64,000 nucleotides of DNA, taken from positions 124,001 through 188,000 of the forward strand of contig CANJLD010000003.1 of NCBI GenBank assembly GCA_947475165.1, in the 5' to 3' direction. The notes under the pieces are model-generated. The model saw only the letters and a program-made list of their open reading frames with translations. It had not been told where the DNA came from and ran no database searches. Below are positions 16,096 through 26,406 of this stretch, piece by piece; position 1 is the stretch's first letter, and every line of letters starts with the position of its first letter. Source of the stretch: Bacteroidota bacterium. GTDB lineage: Bacteria; Bacteroidota; Bacteroidia; Chitinophagales; LD1. The translations under genes and the position numbers were made by a program.

Positions 16096-19000
16096 CTACT
16101 TCACCAGCATCCTCTTCAATCCAACTCCGTTTTCTGTTTTCAGTTGAATGAAATAAATACCGGTTGCAAAATTCTTATTGGTAATGTAGAAATCCTGTTT
16201 GCCGGTTTTAGCTTCAAAAATCCGTAGGTCAACAACTTGTCCTAGCGCATCAAGCACTTTCATTTCAGCTGTTTCATCTTTCATCATGTCCAATGAGAGT
16301 GTAAACGAACCATCATTCGGATTCGGATAAACACTCCAATTGTTATCACCTAATTCATCAATGCCGTTTGGTATGTGGTCAATACAAGCAGTATCGCTGC
16401 AATAAGCATTGCGGCTTACCACCACACAATAGAAACCGGTTATCGTAACATTATAAAACTGGTTCGTTGCTCCTGCTATTGGATTCGCACCCGGCATACC
16501 GGTATACCATTGATACGAATACCCCGAAGGATAAGCAAGAAGTGTATTACCGGTTTGTGTAACCGAAGCTACCGGTGGAGGCAACACGCAAATAGTATCA
16601 ATGCAATCTATGTTGTTATTGATAATGCAAATAACCTGAAAGCATCCCACCGTATTATAAGTAATGTAGTGCGGACCTTGACCAGTCGCAGTTGATGGAC
16701 TTCCGCTCGGGAATTGCCAAACGAAACTTAATCCTGCCGGATTGGCGCCATACGAGTAAGCAGTTGTTTGACCCACACAAATTGAATCTTCAAAATGTAG
16801 ATTACATATTGGCTGTACAGGAGTTTTGCATCGCAGATGAATACAAATAGTTGTATCAGCACAATAGATTACCCCGTTACCCATTACAAAAGTAATACAC
16901 ACAATTGTATCTGATGGCGATGACGGAGTGTAAGTGCCATTAATAACTGCGTTGTTGCCATTCATCACTAACGGATTACTTCCGCTTATAGAAGTATTAG
17001 GTCCGGTTTGAATTTGCAAAGTGCCACAACCATTTACATGCAATTGGAAATGGAAAACATTCACTCCTGTAGTCTGGTCGCACCAACTCGAATCGCCCAG
17101 ATAGTGGAAGTAGCAGCAATTCGTATCTACCGGTACACTGTCGCAAGGTTGAAGTATGACACAATCGGTATCGCTATAGCAACAGACCACTTCCATACCC
17201 ATAGAATCTAAAACCGAAATATGGGTGCGGAAACAAATAGTGTCCTCATCATGACCGTTGTAAATAGTGGCGCTCAATTGAGGAGATGTTCCCCCTGCGG
17301 GAACATTTACAAAACTAACCACCGGTGCATACGCCACATTCAAATGCGGCTGAAGCACTTCTAAATTCACCTGTGTAATTGCAACAGGCGAATGGTTGGT
17401 TACGTGATAGAATATGACATGATGTCCGCTTGAATCGCAACCTGTGCTGTCTATTTCAAATTCTGCGCAATCATTACATGGATGTAAATTCAAATCTAAA
17501 ACACCAGTAGTATCTACACACCCGTAACTGTTGGTTACAATTACCGAATACGATCCGCTCATACTGGTCGTATAACATTGCATAGTTGCACTTGGAATAG
17601 GAACGCCATTATTCAGCCATTGCCATGTACTTCCAGCTGGAGCGCATATGGTGTAAGGTGCGCAGGTATCAAAACATCCTTCGTAGAAAGTGCATAAATC
17701 TGGCAACGGATTCACCGTGATGCAAAGCTGATTCATGTTCTTACAGCCATTCGTATCCTTCACCGTCAAATTGTAGCAGCCATTCTTTATAGCAAAAATG
17801 GTGTCGTTCACATCACCGGTGTTCCACAAAAGCGTAACTGTAGGATCAGGATGTGAACCTACCAATACAACGGTATCGCCAAAACAAATAGTAGTAGGAC
17901 CTAGCGGTGTAATAGTTGGTGGAACCGGAAGCGGATGAACAATAATGGTGTATGGCAATGAAGTATCGGCACAACCGGTGGTAGTATCGGTAACAATTAC
18001 CGAATAGGTATAAGTGCCTGGTGGTGTGCTTCCCGGATAAACATAACTGGTTGTTTGTCCATTCGCGTTAGGGTCATTGCTCGTCCAGGCGTAAGTCCAA
18101 TTATTATTAGCCGGCACAAACAGCATTGTTGATTCCCCTAAACATAATTCGTCTTTGCCATTGTTCAGAATTACAGCAGGTGGACCGCTATTGACGATGA
18201 TACGAATGAAAGTAGAATAAGGACAACCGCTTCCATCATTCAATGTTACAGAATAGATACCGGTGGTATTTACTGTAATTGAATCGTTGGTTAAGTTATT
18301 AAAACTCCATAAGTAAGAGCAGGTGCCACAGGCCGGTGCTACAAGCAACACAGGTGTTCCGGCACAAACTATTGTATCAGGATACGCATTAATATTTCCG
18401 TAGTTGATTGGAGCGTTAATGGTAATTGCTTTCACCGTAGTATCATAACAACCTCTATCGTCATGAACAATTAGTGTATCTACATAAGTTCCAGGCGAAC
18501 CGTATGTATGTTGCGGATTTTGCAATAGGGAAGTTCCACCATCGCCAAAACTCCATTGCCAGTAAGTTATGCTGGTGAACGAACCATCGGTGTATACCAC
18601 AGGAATATTTACACAACTTGGATTAGAGAAAGTGAAGGAGGCAGTTGGGCGAGGACGAATTTGAACAGTATCAATTATCGTATCGAAACAAGTTCCATTG
18701 GTAATAACCAGCGTAACAATATAAGTACCACCAACGCCATACACGTGGCAAGGACTCTGTAACGTAGAAGTAAAAGCATCACCAAAATTCCAATTCCAAC
18801 CGGTAATATTACTGCTTGGGGTATGGGTGCTTTTATCCGTAAAACAAACCGGACTATTGTAACAGCCGTAGGTAAAATCAAAGTCGGCTACAATAGGAAT
18901 TTCTATCTGCGCAGTGTCACGCAATAAACAAGAGTCTGTATGCGCAGTATTGTAAACGTAACCTGAAAGCGTAACTACATAATACCCGGCCTGCGAATAA

Positions 19001-21726
19001 GAATGAACCGGATTGACAAGGTTCGAGTTAGTAAGGTCACCAAAATCCCAGAAATAATTTCCGTTCGTATTTACAGAAGTGTTAGTAAAGTAAATCGTGT
19101 TACACGAAGTGTGCGTGAAACTGATATTGCCGTTTGATGTGCAACTTCCCGGACCGCCTCCATTACAGCTATCAACGGTTACAACAATGGCATTCGACAC
19201 CGCAGTGCAGTTATTCGTGACATCGGTAACAGTTACATTATAACTTCCTGCCGCGCTATAATTTTTGCACTGCGTGCTTGGTCCACCACCACTCCATGCA
19301 TAGCTGTAATTTATATTTCCAAGAGCACATAGCGTAACAGTAAAAGGTGGTCCGCCAATACAAAAATGCAAATTGCTTACTGTGCTTATGCTGGCCGTTG
19401 GTCCGCTTACATTCTGCACTTGTATTTGAGACAGAGCAGAGCAACCGTTCACATCCGTACCGGTTACCTGATATAATCCGTTTAATAAAATGGTAGCAGG
19501 ATTCAAATTTGAAGTATAACCACTTGGTCCGCTCCATGAATAGGTAAGCCCTCCGCTTGCCTGTAATTGTGCGTTTCCTCCCGGACATAAACTTCCTATT
19601 TGAATAACAGAAATAACCGGTATTGGTTTAAGATTCAGCGAAACAGCTGCGGTAAGAATGGTGTTACATGCATTTACCGTAAGTATAACCGAAACTGTTT
19701 GAGGAGCATTATTCCCCCATTGAACCGTTGCTGCCGGTAAACCTTGCCCCAGAATTACTGCACCGGCATTCACCGGTGATACACTCCAGGTATAAGTAGT
19801 TCCGCTTGGGTATAGTGTTGTGCAAACAAAGTTGCTGTTGCTGTTGGCGCAGGTATTAGGCGAGTTGGTTACGTTGGGAATTGCTAACACAGCCGGATAA
19901 ACATTCTGCACAGTTGTATCGCTCGAACAAAATGGAGAAGTAACATCGGTTTGATACGCTTTAACAACATAAGGGCCGGTACCATTCCAATTTACAGTTA
20001 TACAACCTCCGCTACCGGTTGCCGGTGTTCCTCCGGTTATTACCCAACTGGTGGTAAAGTTTCCGTTCGAACAATATTGCACAGTGCTGTTCGGACAAAT
20101 AATTGTATCACCGGCAATAACAGGTTTTACAGGAGGCGCCACTACGGTAATTAAAAGTTTTACCGAATCATCGCACACTTGCCCCGGTGGATTTGGATAA
20201 GCCGTAAGAGTATAAGTACCCGGTGTATTATTCCAATTGATGTTGATGTTCGAAGAAGGACCACCCGGAATGATTACCGGACCCGAAGGAGAAACAGACC
20301 AATTGCATGTTACGCCTAATGAGTTGTAATTAGCCAGTGAGTTAGCGCAAACCGTTGTATTGCCTATAACATTCAAGTGCGGACGCACACGAATTACTTT
20401 TATGCCGCTTCCACCACAACCTAAAAATGTATCGAAATAATATACCCTCAGCGTATCGTTACAATTGGCATAAGGAGGATAACAGATTTCTACTTTTTCG
20501 CAACATACCGTATCGCTTTGCACACCACCACAACTCGCATTGCTTAACATCCAGGTATATCCCGCTCCGCTAAAACGAGGCAGGGTAAATGTGGCGCAAT
20601 CACCGGCACAAACTTTATTCGGTCCGCTGATAATTGCATTAGCCGGCACAATAGGAATTTGAATAAAAGTTGTATCGCTGCAAACAGCACCACAACCGGT
20701 AACAAATAAACCAAGCTGCCCCACTTGCCCTGCTCCCCACGCTACCGTTACACTCGGAGTTCCCTGACCTGCGGTAATTGTTCCCCCAATAGCAATCCAA
20801 TTGTAAGTACAGCCACCGGTGGCTGCTGTGCTGTATGTGGCTGTATCAAAAGCACAGATTGTTGAAGGACATGTAATACTCGGACCGGGTAGAGAATCAA
20901 TATTGATGGTGCTGGTAAAGGTATCTACACAATGACAATCGTTATAGGCAATTAAGGTAATGGTGTAATTGCCTGCCGAAGAATAAGAATGAGACGGGCT
21001 AAAATTTGTAGACGAACCACCATCGCCAAAATACCATTGCCATGAGGTTGAATTAGAAGAAGTGTTCGAGAACAACACTGAAGAGAATTTACAAGCATTT
21101 GCCTGATGAGTAAAGGATGCCACCGGTAAGTTCACTTTTTCTATACAGATTTTTGCAGAGTCAACACAACCCCATTGGTTGGTTTCAATTACCATGATTG
21201 AGCCATAGGCCGTAGTATCCCAGGTAACTGTAGCATTGTTGGCTGCCGTGGTAATATTTGAATGACCGGTTGCCACCCATTGATAAGTGCTGCCCGGATG
21301 AAGAGGTGTGGTATATGTAAGTGTTTTGCCCTTACATATTTTCTCGCAATCATTTCCTCCTTCATGCTGCGGCAATCCACTTTGACCGCTACTAGATGGG
21401 CAAGAAGGATAAGGAGCGTGTGAAATTGCTGGCGTTGGATTAGGATGTATTACTACCGTGAGTGTATAAAAATTAGATGGTGCAGTAGTAGTAACTATAA
21501 TTGTTCCGGTACCGGCATTTCCCCAAGAAATTACCGCTGTGTTAATGCCCGCTCCGCTTATAACATTGCCACCGGTTACGCTCCATGAATAAGTAGCCGC
21601 TCCTGAAGGGACATTGTAGCTTGAAGAATTATGCGCACAAGCCGAATCGGGGCCGGTAACAACAAGAGCAAAAGCAGAAGCAACGCAAAATGTTGCTAAG
21701 AAGAATAAGAGGTAAACTTTCTTCAT
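16096..21726 (-). CDS. Giant PKD-repeat surface protein with T9SS type A sorting domain
   Basis: The start at 21726 (MKKVYLLFFLATFCVASAFA) opens a signal peptide; 15 residues further upstream are probably untranslated. The protein is about 1,876 residues. It is built from PKD_6-like Ig folds (SYNVPSGAATYSWSV type) and at least four classic PKD domains, each with a W-x-F-G-D signature (WQWYFGDG, YFWDFGD, WNWNFGD, WQWSFGDG). A cysteine-rich stretch around residues 1450-1600 carries many CDS/CCY motifs. It ends in a type A sorting domain (VYPNPNDGSFTLSL, then GIYFIQLKTENG). A large extracellular adhesin or matrix protein is the likely role. Threonine and asparagine are abundant, which fits surface O-glycosylation, though no specific site was assigned. 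Confidence 0.88.
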   Translation of the reverse strand: MKKVYLLFFLATFCVASAFALVVTGPDSACAHNSSSYNVPSGAATYSWSVTGGNVISGAGINTAVISWGNAGTGTIIVTTTAPSNFYTLTVVIHPNPTPAISHAPYPSCPSSSGQSGLPQHEGGNDCEKICKGKTLTYTTPLHPGSTYQWVATGHSNITTAANNATVTWDTTAYGSIMVIETNQWGCVDSAKICIEKVNLPVASFTHQANACKFSSVLFSNTSSNSTSWQWYFGDGGSSTNFSPSHSYSSAGNYTITLIAYNDCHCVDTFTSTINIDSLPGPSITCPSTICAFDTATYSTAATGGCTYNWIAIGGTITAGQGTPSVTVAWGAGQVGQLGLFVTGCGAVCSDTTFIQIPIVPANAIISGPNKVCAGDCATFTLPRFSGAGYTWMLSNASCGGVQSDTVCCEKVEICYPPYANCNDTLRVYYFDTFLGCGGSGIKVIRVRPHLNVIGNTTVCANSLANYNSLGVTCNWSVSPSGPVIIPGGPSSNININWNNTPGTYTLTAYPNPPGQVCDDSVKLLITVVAPPVKPVIAGDTIICPNSTVQYCSNGNFTTSWVITGGTPATGSGGCITVNWNGTGPYVVKAYQTDVTSPFCSSDTTVQNVYPAVLAIPNVTNSPNTCANSNSNFVCTTLYPSGTTYTWSVSPVNAGAVILGQGLPAATVQWGNNAPQTVSVILTVNACNTILTAAVSLNLKPIPVISVIQIGSLCPGGNAQLQASGGLTYSWSGPSGYTSNLNPATILLNGLYQVTGTDVNGCSALSQIQVQNVSGPTASISTVSNLHFCIGGPPFTVTLCALGNINYSYAWSGGGPSTQCKNYSAAGSYNVTVTDVTNNCTAVSNAIVVTVDSCNGGGPGSCTSNGNISFTHTSCNTIYFTNTSVNTNGNYFWDFGDLTNSNLVNPVHSYSQAGYYVVTLSGYVYNTAHTDSCLLRDTAQIEIPIVADFDFTYGCYNSPVCFTDKSTHTPSSNITGWNWNFGDAFTSTLQSPCHVYGVGGTYIVTLVITNGTCFDTIIDTVQIRPRPTASFTFSNPSCVNIPVVYTDGSFTSITYWQWSFGDGGTSLLQNPQHTYGSPGTYVDTLIVHDDRGCYDTTVKAITINAPINYGNINAYPDTIVCAGTPVLLVAPACGTCSYLWSFNNLTNDSITVNTTGIYSVTLNDGSGCPYSTFIRIIVNSGPPAVILNNGKDELCLGESTMLFVPANNNWTYAWTSNDPNANGQTTSYVYPGSTPPGTYTYSVIVTDTTTGCADTSLPYTIIVHPLPVPPTITPLGPTTICFGDTVVLVGSHPDPTVTLLWNTGDVNDTIFAIKNGCYNLTVKDTNGCKNMNQLCITVNPLPDLCTFYEGCFDTCAPYTICAPAGSTWQWLNNGVPIPSATMQCYTTSMSGSYSVIVTNSYGCVDTTGVLDLNLHPCNDCAEFEIDSTGCDSSGHHVIFYHVTNHSPVAITQVNLEVLQPHLNVAYAPVVSFVNVPAGGTSPQLSATIYNGHDEDTICFRTHISVLDSMGMEVVCCYSDTDCVILQPCDSVPVDTNCCYFHYLGDSSWCDQTTGVNVFHFQLHVNGCGTLQIQTGPNTSISGSNPLVMNGNNAVINGTYTPSSPSDTIVCITFVMGNGVIYCADTTICIHLRCKTPVQPICNLHFEDSICVGQTTAYSYGANPAGLSFVWQFPSGSPSTATGQGPHYITYNTVGCFQVICIINNNIDCIDTICVLPPPVASVTQTGNTLLAYPSGYSYQWYTGMPGANPIAGATNQFYNVTITGFYCVVVSRNAYCSDTACIDHIPNGIDELGDNNWSVYPNPNDGSFTLSLDMMKDETAEMKVLDALGQVVDLRIFEAKTGKQDFYITNKNFATGIYFIQLKTENGVGLKRMLVK

Positions 21727-21777
21727 AAGAGGTAGTTTATGTTGGCTTAAAGATAGTATCTGATTTAACAATAAAGA

Positions 21778-21811
21778 AAAATTCCATTCATTTTTTCTTG
21801 AATGGAATTTT
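21778..21811 (-). terminator. Terminator after frr
   Basis: AAAATTCCATTCA (21778-21790) pairs with its complement at 21799-21811. On the minus strand the stem is followed by a T-rich run, just downstream of the frr stop. Confidence 0.75.
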
Positions 21812-21842
21812 AAAATAAGGTGCTGAATATGTCGACTAAAAT

Positions 21843-22409
21843 TTACACCGTCATTATCTCTTTTTCTTTTACTTCTAAATGCTTCTCAATTTTTGCAGAA
21901 TAATCGTTGGTGATATTCTGAATATCTGTTTCGGCACTCTTGGCTGCATCTTCCGGTAATCCATCTTTCAAAAATTTCTTCACCTTCTCGTTTGAATCTT
22001 TTCGGATAGTGCGAATGGACACACGGCATTTCTCTGCTTCTGCTTTTGTGCTTTTCACTAAATCTTTTCTGCGCTCTTCCGTCATAGAAGGAATATTCAA
22101 CCGAATAATTTTTCCATCATTCTGCGGAGTGATACCAATGTTTGCTTTCAGAATTGCCTTCTCAATTTCAGGAAGCACCGAAGCATCCCACGGTTGTATG
22201 GTAATTGAGCGTGCATCAGGTGTAGAAATATTTCCAACCTGAAACAACGGAGTCATTGCTCCGTATGCGTTCACTTCAATTCCATCGAGCATGCCTGAAC
22301 TGGCACGACCGGTGCGAATTTTTGATAATTCAAATTCGAAATGCTCCATCGCTTTGCTCATTTGAGCTTTCGTGTCAGCTAATAAATTTTTTACGTCTTG
22401 TTCAGTCAT
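21843..22409 (-). CDS. frr: Ribosome recycling factor
   Basis: 188 residues, near the usual 185. Clear RRF segments include FELSKIRTGRASSGMLDGI near residue 30, then TPLFQVGNISTPDARSITIQPWD and PSMTEERRKDLVK. It splits post-termination ribosomes together with EF-G. It is 11 bp downstream of pyrH, the standard pyrH-frr order. Confidence 0.96.
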   Translation of the reverse strand: MTEQDVKNLLADTKAQMSKAMEHFEFELSKIRTGRASSGMLDGIEVNAYGAMTPLFQVGNISTPDARSITIQPWDASVLPEIEKAILKANIGITPQNDGKIIRLNIPSMTEERRKDLVKSTKAEAEKCRVSIRTIRKDSNEKVKKFLKDGLPEDAAKSAETDIQNITNDYSAKIEKHLEVKEKEIMTV

Positions 22410-22420
22410 ATGTTGGTTGA

Positions 22421-23131
22421 TTATTTATCGGTTACGATTGTTCCTATTTTCTTTCCGTCTAACACTTTTTTCAGGTTGCCTTTTTTGTTTACATCAAAAA
22501 CAATAATCGGCAAATGATTTTCCTGACATAAAGTGAAGGCGGTTAAATCCATTACACTTAATTTTTTCTTCAATGCCTCGCTGTATTTTATTTTGTCGTA
22601 CTTCTTCGCCTTTGGATTTTTTTCCGGGTCTGAATCATAGATACCATCCACACGAGTTCCTTTCAAAATAACATCGGCTTCAATTTCGGTGGCACGAAGC
22701 GCAGCTGCTGTATCGGTAGTAAAATACGGGTTACCGGTTCCGGCTCCAAAAATTACTACGCGTCCTTTTTCTAAATGCCGAACTGCTCTCCGTTTAATAA
22801 ACGGCTCTGCAATTTCTTTCATCTCAATAGCCGAAAGCAAGCGTGTGCTTACACCAATTTTTTCTAATCCGCTTTGTAAAGCCATGCTATTGATTACCGT
22901 GGCTAGCATTCCCATATAATCTCCCTGCACTCTGTCAATTCCGTTGGCTGTAGCTTGTATTCCGCGGAAAATATTTCCTCCGCCAATTACAATGGCTACC
23001 TGCACTTTTGAATCTACTGCCTGTTTAATTTCTGCGGCATATTGCATAACCATATCGGCATCTATACCGAATTGCTTATTGCCCATTAAAGATTCGCCAC
23101 TTAGTTTGAGAAGGATGCGCTTGTAGTTCAT
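22421..23131 (-). CDS. pyrH: UMP kinase
   Basis: The ATG at 23131 gives about 236 residues, standard length; the longer frame adds eight residues with no homology. The start [17 protein letters not shown] is typical of PyrH. Later stretches include [10 protein letters not shown], the phosphate/UMP-binding [18 protein letters not shown], and [13 protein letters not shown]. It phosphorylates UMP to UDP. The gene lies between tsf and frr as in many bacteria, but a strong hairpin between tsf and pyrH suggests that it can be expressed separately. Confidence 0.96.
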   Translation of the reverse strand: MNYKRILLKLSGESLMGNKQFGIDADMVMQYAAEIKQAVDSKVQVAIVIGGGNIFRGIQATANGIDRVQGDYMGMLATVINSMALQSGLEKIGVSTRLLSAIEMKEIAEPFIKRRAVRHLEKGRVVIFGAGTGNPYFTTDTAAALRATEIEADVILKGTRVDGIYDSDPEKNPKAKKYDKIKYSEALKKKLSVMDLTAFTLCQENHLPIIVFDVNKKGNLKKVLDGKKIGTIVTDK

Positions 23132-23171
23132 AGCGGACGTGAAAATAACAAACACACCTAGATTTAAAATA

Positions 23172-23205
23172 AAAAAGCGTCCCGCAGAATTGCGGGACGC
23201 TTTTT
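23172..23205 (-). terminator. Terminator between tsf and pyrH
   Basis: AAAAAGCGTCCCGCA (23172-23186) pairs with its exact complement (23191-23205). On the minus strand it lies just after tsf, with a T-run. The stem core CGTCCCGCA recurs in the terminator at 59929-59970. Confidence 0.8.
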
Positions 23206-23238
23206 ATTTATTGCCTTTTGCTTATTGCTCTTTGGCTT

Positions 23239-24090
23239 TTACTTCGCTGCTCCTTTTTCTACTCTCTTAAAAGCAGTAACGGTTAATCCACTTTCTGCTC
23301 CGCCAAGAACTTGCGCTACTGTTTTGCTTCCGTCTTTTACGAATGGCTGAGTAAGCAAAGTATTTTCTTTAATGAAAGTATTGCCGGCACCTTCTGCAAT
23401 TTTATCGAGAATGTTTTCAGGCTTACCTGCTGCTACTGCTTTTTCGCGGGCAATAGATTTTTCTCTTTCAATAACATCTGCTGCAACACCGCTTGCATCT
23501 ACAGCTAACGGATTCATAGCGGCAATTTGCATAGCCACATCTTTACCTACTGCAGTAATAGCATCGTTTAAGCCTTTGTTTAAGGCTACCAACACACCAA
23601 TTTTATTTCCCATGTGGTTGTAAGCTACTACTGATTCGCCTTCTACGCTTTCGTAAGCTGTTACATTAATCAATTCACCAATAGCAGAAACTTTCTCCTG
23701 AACTTGTGCTCTTACAGTTGAACCGTTTAAGTCTAATTCAAGTAATGCTTCTAATGTTGCCGGAGATTTTTCTAAAGCTAAATCTGCAATATCTGTTGCA
23801 AATTTTACAAAGCCCTCGTTCTTACCAACGAAATCAGATTCGCATGAAAGATAAACGGCTACACCTTTTTTGTTATCGGCAGAAGTCTTTGCAATTACTA
23901 CTCCTTCGGCTGCTGCGCGGCCTGCACGTAGTTCAGCTACCTTTGCTCCTTTCTTGCGTAAGAAATCTATAGCTGCCTGAATATTTCCGTTGGCTTCAGT
24001 CAATGCTTTTTTACAATCCATTAATCCTGCACCGGTCAGGTTTCTTAATTCGTTTACTTGTGCTGCTGTTATTGTTACTGTTGTTGACAT
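23239..24090 (-). CDS. tsf: Elongation factor Ts
   Basis: 283 residues. The N-terminal UBA-like segment has the conserved VNELRNLTGAGLMDCKKAL; a core motif VYLSCESDFVGKNEGFV follows. EF-Ts exchanges GDP on EF-Tu. It is about 100 bp after rpsB; this gap holds an imperfect hairpin (about 24139-24169) that might attenuate read-through. rpsB-tsf is the near-universal order. Confidence 0.96.
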   Translation of the reverse strand: MSTTVTITAAQVNELRNLTGAGLMDCKKALTEANGNIQAAIDFLRKKGAKVAELRAGRAAAEGVVIAKTSADNKKGVAVYLSCESDFVGKNEGFVKFATDIADLALEKSPATLEALLELDLNGSTVRAQVQEKVSAIGELINVTAYESVEGESVVAYNHMGNKIGVLVALNKGLNDAITAVGKDVAMQIAAMNPLAVDASGVAADVIEREKSIAREKAVAAGKPENILDKIAEGAGNTFIKENTLLTQPFVKDGSKTVAQVLGGAESGLTVTAFKRVEKGAAK

Positions 24091-24193
24091 TTTAATTAGT
24101 TGTTAAATGATTAATTAATTAGTTGCTTGTTTTAAATGAAGAAGCCAAGCGATTAAACCTGGCTGCTTCGGTATTTTATACTCGAATTAGGAA

Positions 24194-25108
24194 TTAGAAC
24201 TTCTTAGGTCCGCCAGTTCCTGAACCGGTTCTTGGTCTGTTACCGCCACCTGCTCCGCCACGGGTGTTACCACCGGTGCCGCCTGTGCGCTTCTTAAGCG
24301 GAGTGCGACCTTTATCGTCTTTCTTTTTGCCGCCTTCTTCTTCGTTTAAGTCGTTAGCAAAACGGTCTGTGTCTGCAAATTCTTCATCAGTATCAGCACC
24401 GTCAACACCTTCTTGTGAAGCTGTGCGCTCTGCTAAACCTTCTGCAATTGCATCGGCAATGTAGTTAGTCAGAATCATAATTGATTTTGCTGCATCATCG
24501 TTACCCGGAATGGCAAAGTCAACTTTAGTAGGGTCGCTGTTTGTATCAACAATACCGATAGTATTGATGTTCAAACGCTGTGCTTCTTTCAACGAAATGT
24601 TTTCGTGCATAATATCTACCATGAACAAAGCAGCCGGAACACGGTTCATGTTGGCAACGCCACCAAGAACTTTTTCCATTTTCTCTTTTTCGCGGGTAAG
24701 AACCAGTTTCTCTTTCTTAGTTACGCTTTCCAGAGTTCCGTCTTGCAACATCTTTTCGATGCTCTGCATCTTCTTGATTGATTTACGGATAGTGCTGAAG
24801 TTAGTCAACATACCACCTAACCATCTTTCGGTTACAAATGGCATACCTACTCTCTTCGCTGCTTCTTTCACTACTTCCTTTGCTTGCTTCTTAGTAGCTA
24901 CAAACAAAATTTTGCGTCCGCTGCGGGCAATTGATTTTGCTGCCTGTGCCGCTTCTTCTAATTTATCGGAAGTACGGTTAAGGTCAATAATATGGATACC
25001 TTTTTTCTCACCGAAAATATACGGGAGCATTTTTGGATTCCATTTTCTTTTCAGGTGACCGAAGTGAACCTGTGCCTCGAGTAATGCTTTATGTTCTAAT
25101 CTTTCCAT
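24194..25108 (-). CDS. rpsB: 30S ribosomal protein S2 with extended Gly/Arg-rich tail
   Basis: 304 residues, longer than the usual ~240-260. The conserved body begins with LLEAQVHFGHLKRKWNPKM and carries the family motif GTKKQA-like FVATKKQAKEVV and FVTERWLGGMLTNFSTI, ending around residue 225. The extra C-terminal part has an acidic segment (DGADTDEEFADTD), then a lysine-rich stretch and a Gly/Arg/Thr tail (RTGGTGGNTRGGAGGGNRP). The tail is probably disordered; its function is unknown. It is 31 bp after rpsI and starts the S2-EF-Ts pair. Confidence 0.95.
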   Translation of the reverse strand: MERLEHKALLEAQVHFGHLKRKWNPKMLPYIFGEKKGIHIIDLNRTSDKLEEAAQAAKSIARSGRKILFVATKKQAKEVVKEAAKRVGMPFVTERWLGGMLTNFSTIRKSIKKMQSIEKMLQDGTLESVTKKEKLVLTREKEKMEKVLGGVANMNRVPAALFMVDIMHENISLKEAQRLNINTIGIVDTNSDPTKVDFAIPGNDDAAKSIMILTNYIADAIAEGLAERTASQEGVDGADTDEEFADTDRFANDLNEEEGGKKKDDKGRTPLKKRTGGTGGNTRGGAGGGNRPRTGSGTGGPKKF

Positions 25109-25139
25109 TTTCTTTTAATTGATTGAGTTCAACAATTGA

Positions 25140-25523
25140 TTAACGCTTACTGAATTGTTCTTGCTTACGAGCCTTACGTAGACCAGTCTTCTTACGTTCA
25201 ACCTTGCGGGCATCTCTGCGCAGCAATTTCGCCTTTTTCAATGGCGGGCGTTTTTCAGGATTATCAATAATAAGCGCGCGGGAAATAGCTAAAGAGATAG
25301 CTTCTGACTGCCCCTTGATGCCACCACCAAATACGTTTACCGATACATCGAACTTACCTTCGCTCTCGCTTAGTTTAAGAGGAGCTTCTACCTTGTTCTG
25401 TAAATACTCAAGGGTAAAAAAATCTTTATAGTCTTTACCGTTAATGGTAATTACTCCGCTGCCACTCTTAATAAAGGCGCGGGCAACTGATGCTTTTCTT
25501 CTGCCTACTGTTATCTTCTCCAT
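25140..25523 (-). CDS. rpsI: 30S ribosomal protein S9
   Basis: 127 residues, typical. Family features: TVGRRKASVARAFIKSGSG at the N terminus, GGGIKGQSEAISLAISRAL in the middle, and the basic C-terminal end KTGLRKARKQEQFSKR that reaches the P-site tRNA. It is two bases after rplM, so translational coupling is likely. Confidence 0.97.
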   Translation of the reverse strand: MEKITVGRRKASVARAFIKSGSGVITINGKDYKDFFTLEYLQNKVEAPLKLSESEGKFDVSVNVFGGGIKGQSEAISLAISRALIIDNPEKRPPLKKAKLLRRDARKVERKKTGLRKARKQEQFSKR

Positions 25524-25525
25524 AA

Positions 25526-25963
25526 TTATAAAGCTTTAGGTTTTTGTGCAGCGTGCGGATGCTCAGCACCTTCGTAAATAAATAATTTGGTATACACCTT
25601 ATCGCCTAACGAGCTTTTTGGCAACATTCCTTTTACAGCGTGCTCAATAAGTTTGTTTGGATTTTTTTCGATAAGCTCTGCCGGAGTAGCAAAACGCTGA
25701 CCTCCCGGGTGACCTGTATAATGAACCAACGGACGGTCGGTCATTTTCTTTCCGGTCATACGAACTTTTTTAGAGTTGATAACGATTACATAATCGCCAC
25801 AATCCATGTTGGGCGTAAATGTTGGCTTGTGTTTTCCGCGTAAAACAGAGGCAATTTTGGTAGTCATACGACCCAAGGTTGCTCCGTCAGCGTCCACAAT
25901 AAACCACTCGCGCTTTACATCCTTATCGGATACTGTGCGGGTGCTGTAGCTGCGTGATTGCAT
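25526..25963 (-). CDS. rplM: 50S ribosomal protein L13
   Basis: 145 residues, standard length. Conserved stretches include REWFIVDADGATLGRMTTKI and GDYVIVINSKKVRMTGKK, then GMLPKSSLGDKVYTKLFIY near the end. It is an early-assembly 50S protein. It is the first gene of the leftward rplM-rpsI-rpsB-tsf unit, with a good promoter about 50-80 bp upstream. Confidence 0.97.
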   Translation of the reverse strand: MQSRSYSTRTVSDKDVKREWFIVDADGATLGRMTTKIASVLRGKHKPTFTPNMDCGDYVIVINSKKVRMTGKKMTDRPLVHYTGHPGGQRFATPAELIEKNPNKLIEHAVKGMLPKSSLGDKVYTKLFIYEGAEHPHAAQKPKAL

Positions 25964-26011
25964 GGTGAATAATTTTTTGTTTAGTTAAACCTCTTTTTTC
26001 AAAAGGGAGCG

Positions 26012-26042
26012 CAAAAGTAGAATTGGCATTGAAGTTTGCAAA
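26012..26042 (-). promoter_or_regulatory. Bacteroidota-type promoter for rplM operon
   Basis: On the minus strand TTTG (complement of 26039-26042), a 19-bp spacer, then TACTTTTG (complement of 26012-26019), an exact TAnnTTTG -7 element. Transcription would start near 26005, about 42 bp before rplM. Confidence 0.7.
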
Positions 26043-26406
26043 CATTTGGCAACAAATATTTACAGGCACCTTTGTAAATGGCTGAAAATGAGGGAAAGTA
26101 TTGTCAATTATTTTTATTAGCCCTGCAAGTTATGGCTAAGTTTCCATAGAACTTGTAGAAACGAAAAAAATGGCAGAAAGGCAATCAATTACCTATGCCT
26201 GCAGTAGGTTTTATCCTGTTAACTGCTTATTAAGCCATAAGCTACCTCTTTCTATGTAACTGAATCAGGTATTCAGGTTTGAGAATGCTCAATTTTGGGG
26301 GCATGAAAGAGCATTTTGAAATTTAATTTCAGCATTTTCCCAGAGTTTACCATGATTTAATACCAGTTACTCCGTAAAAAGAGCCAATGAGATGAAATAA
26401 TGAGCG
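26043..26406. other. Gene-free stretch upstream of rplM promoter
   Basis: I see no convincing gene, RNA or strong hairpin here. Short frames are interrupted by stops and lack codon bias. It is A/T-rich and leads into the 21-bp repeat array. Confidence 0.5.

Noticed and set aside
23706-23972. 88-residue plus-strand frame very rich in Leu
   Set aside because: Antisense of tsf; composition reflects the Lys/Glu/Asn codons of the true strand.
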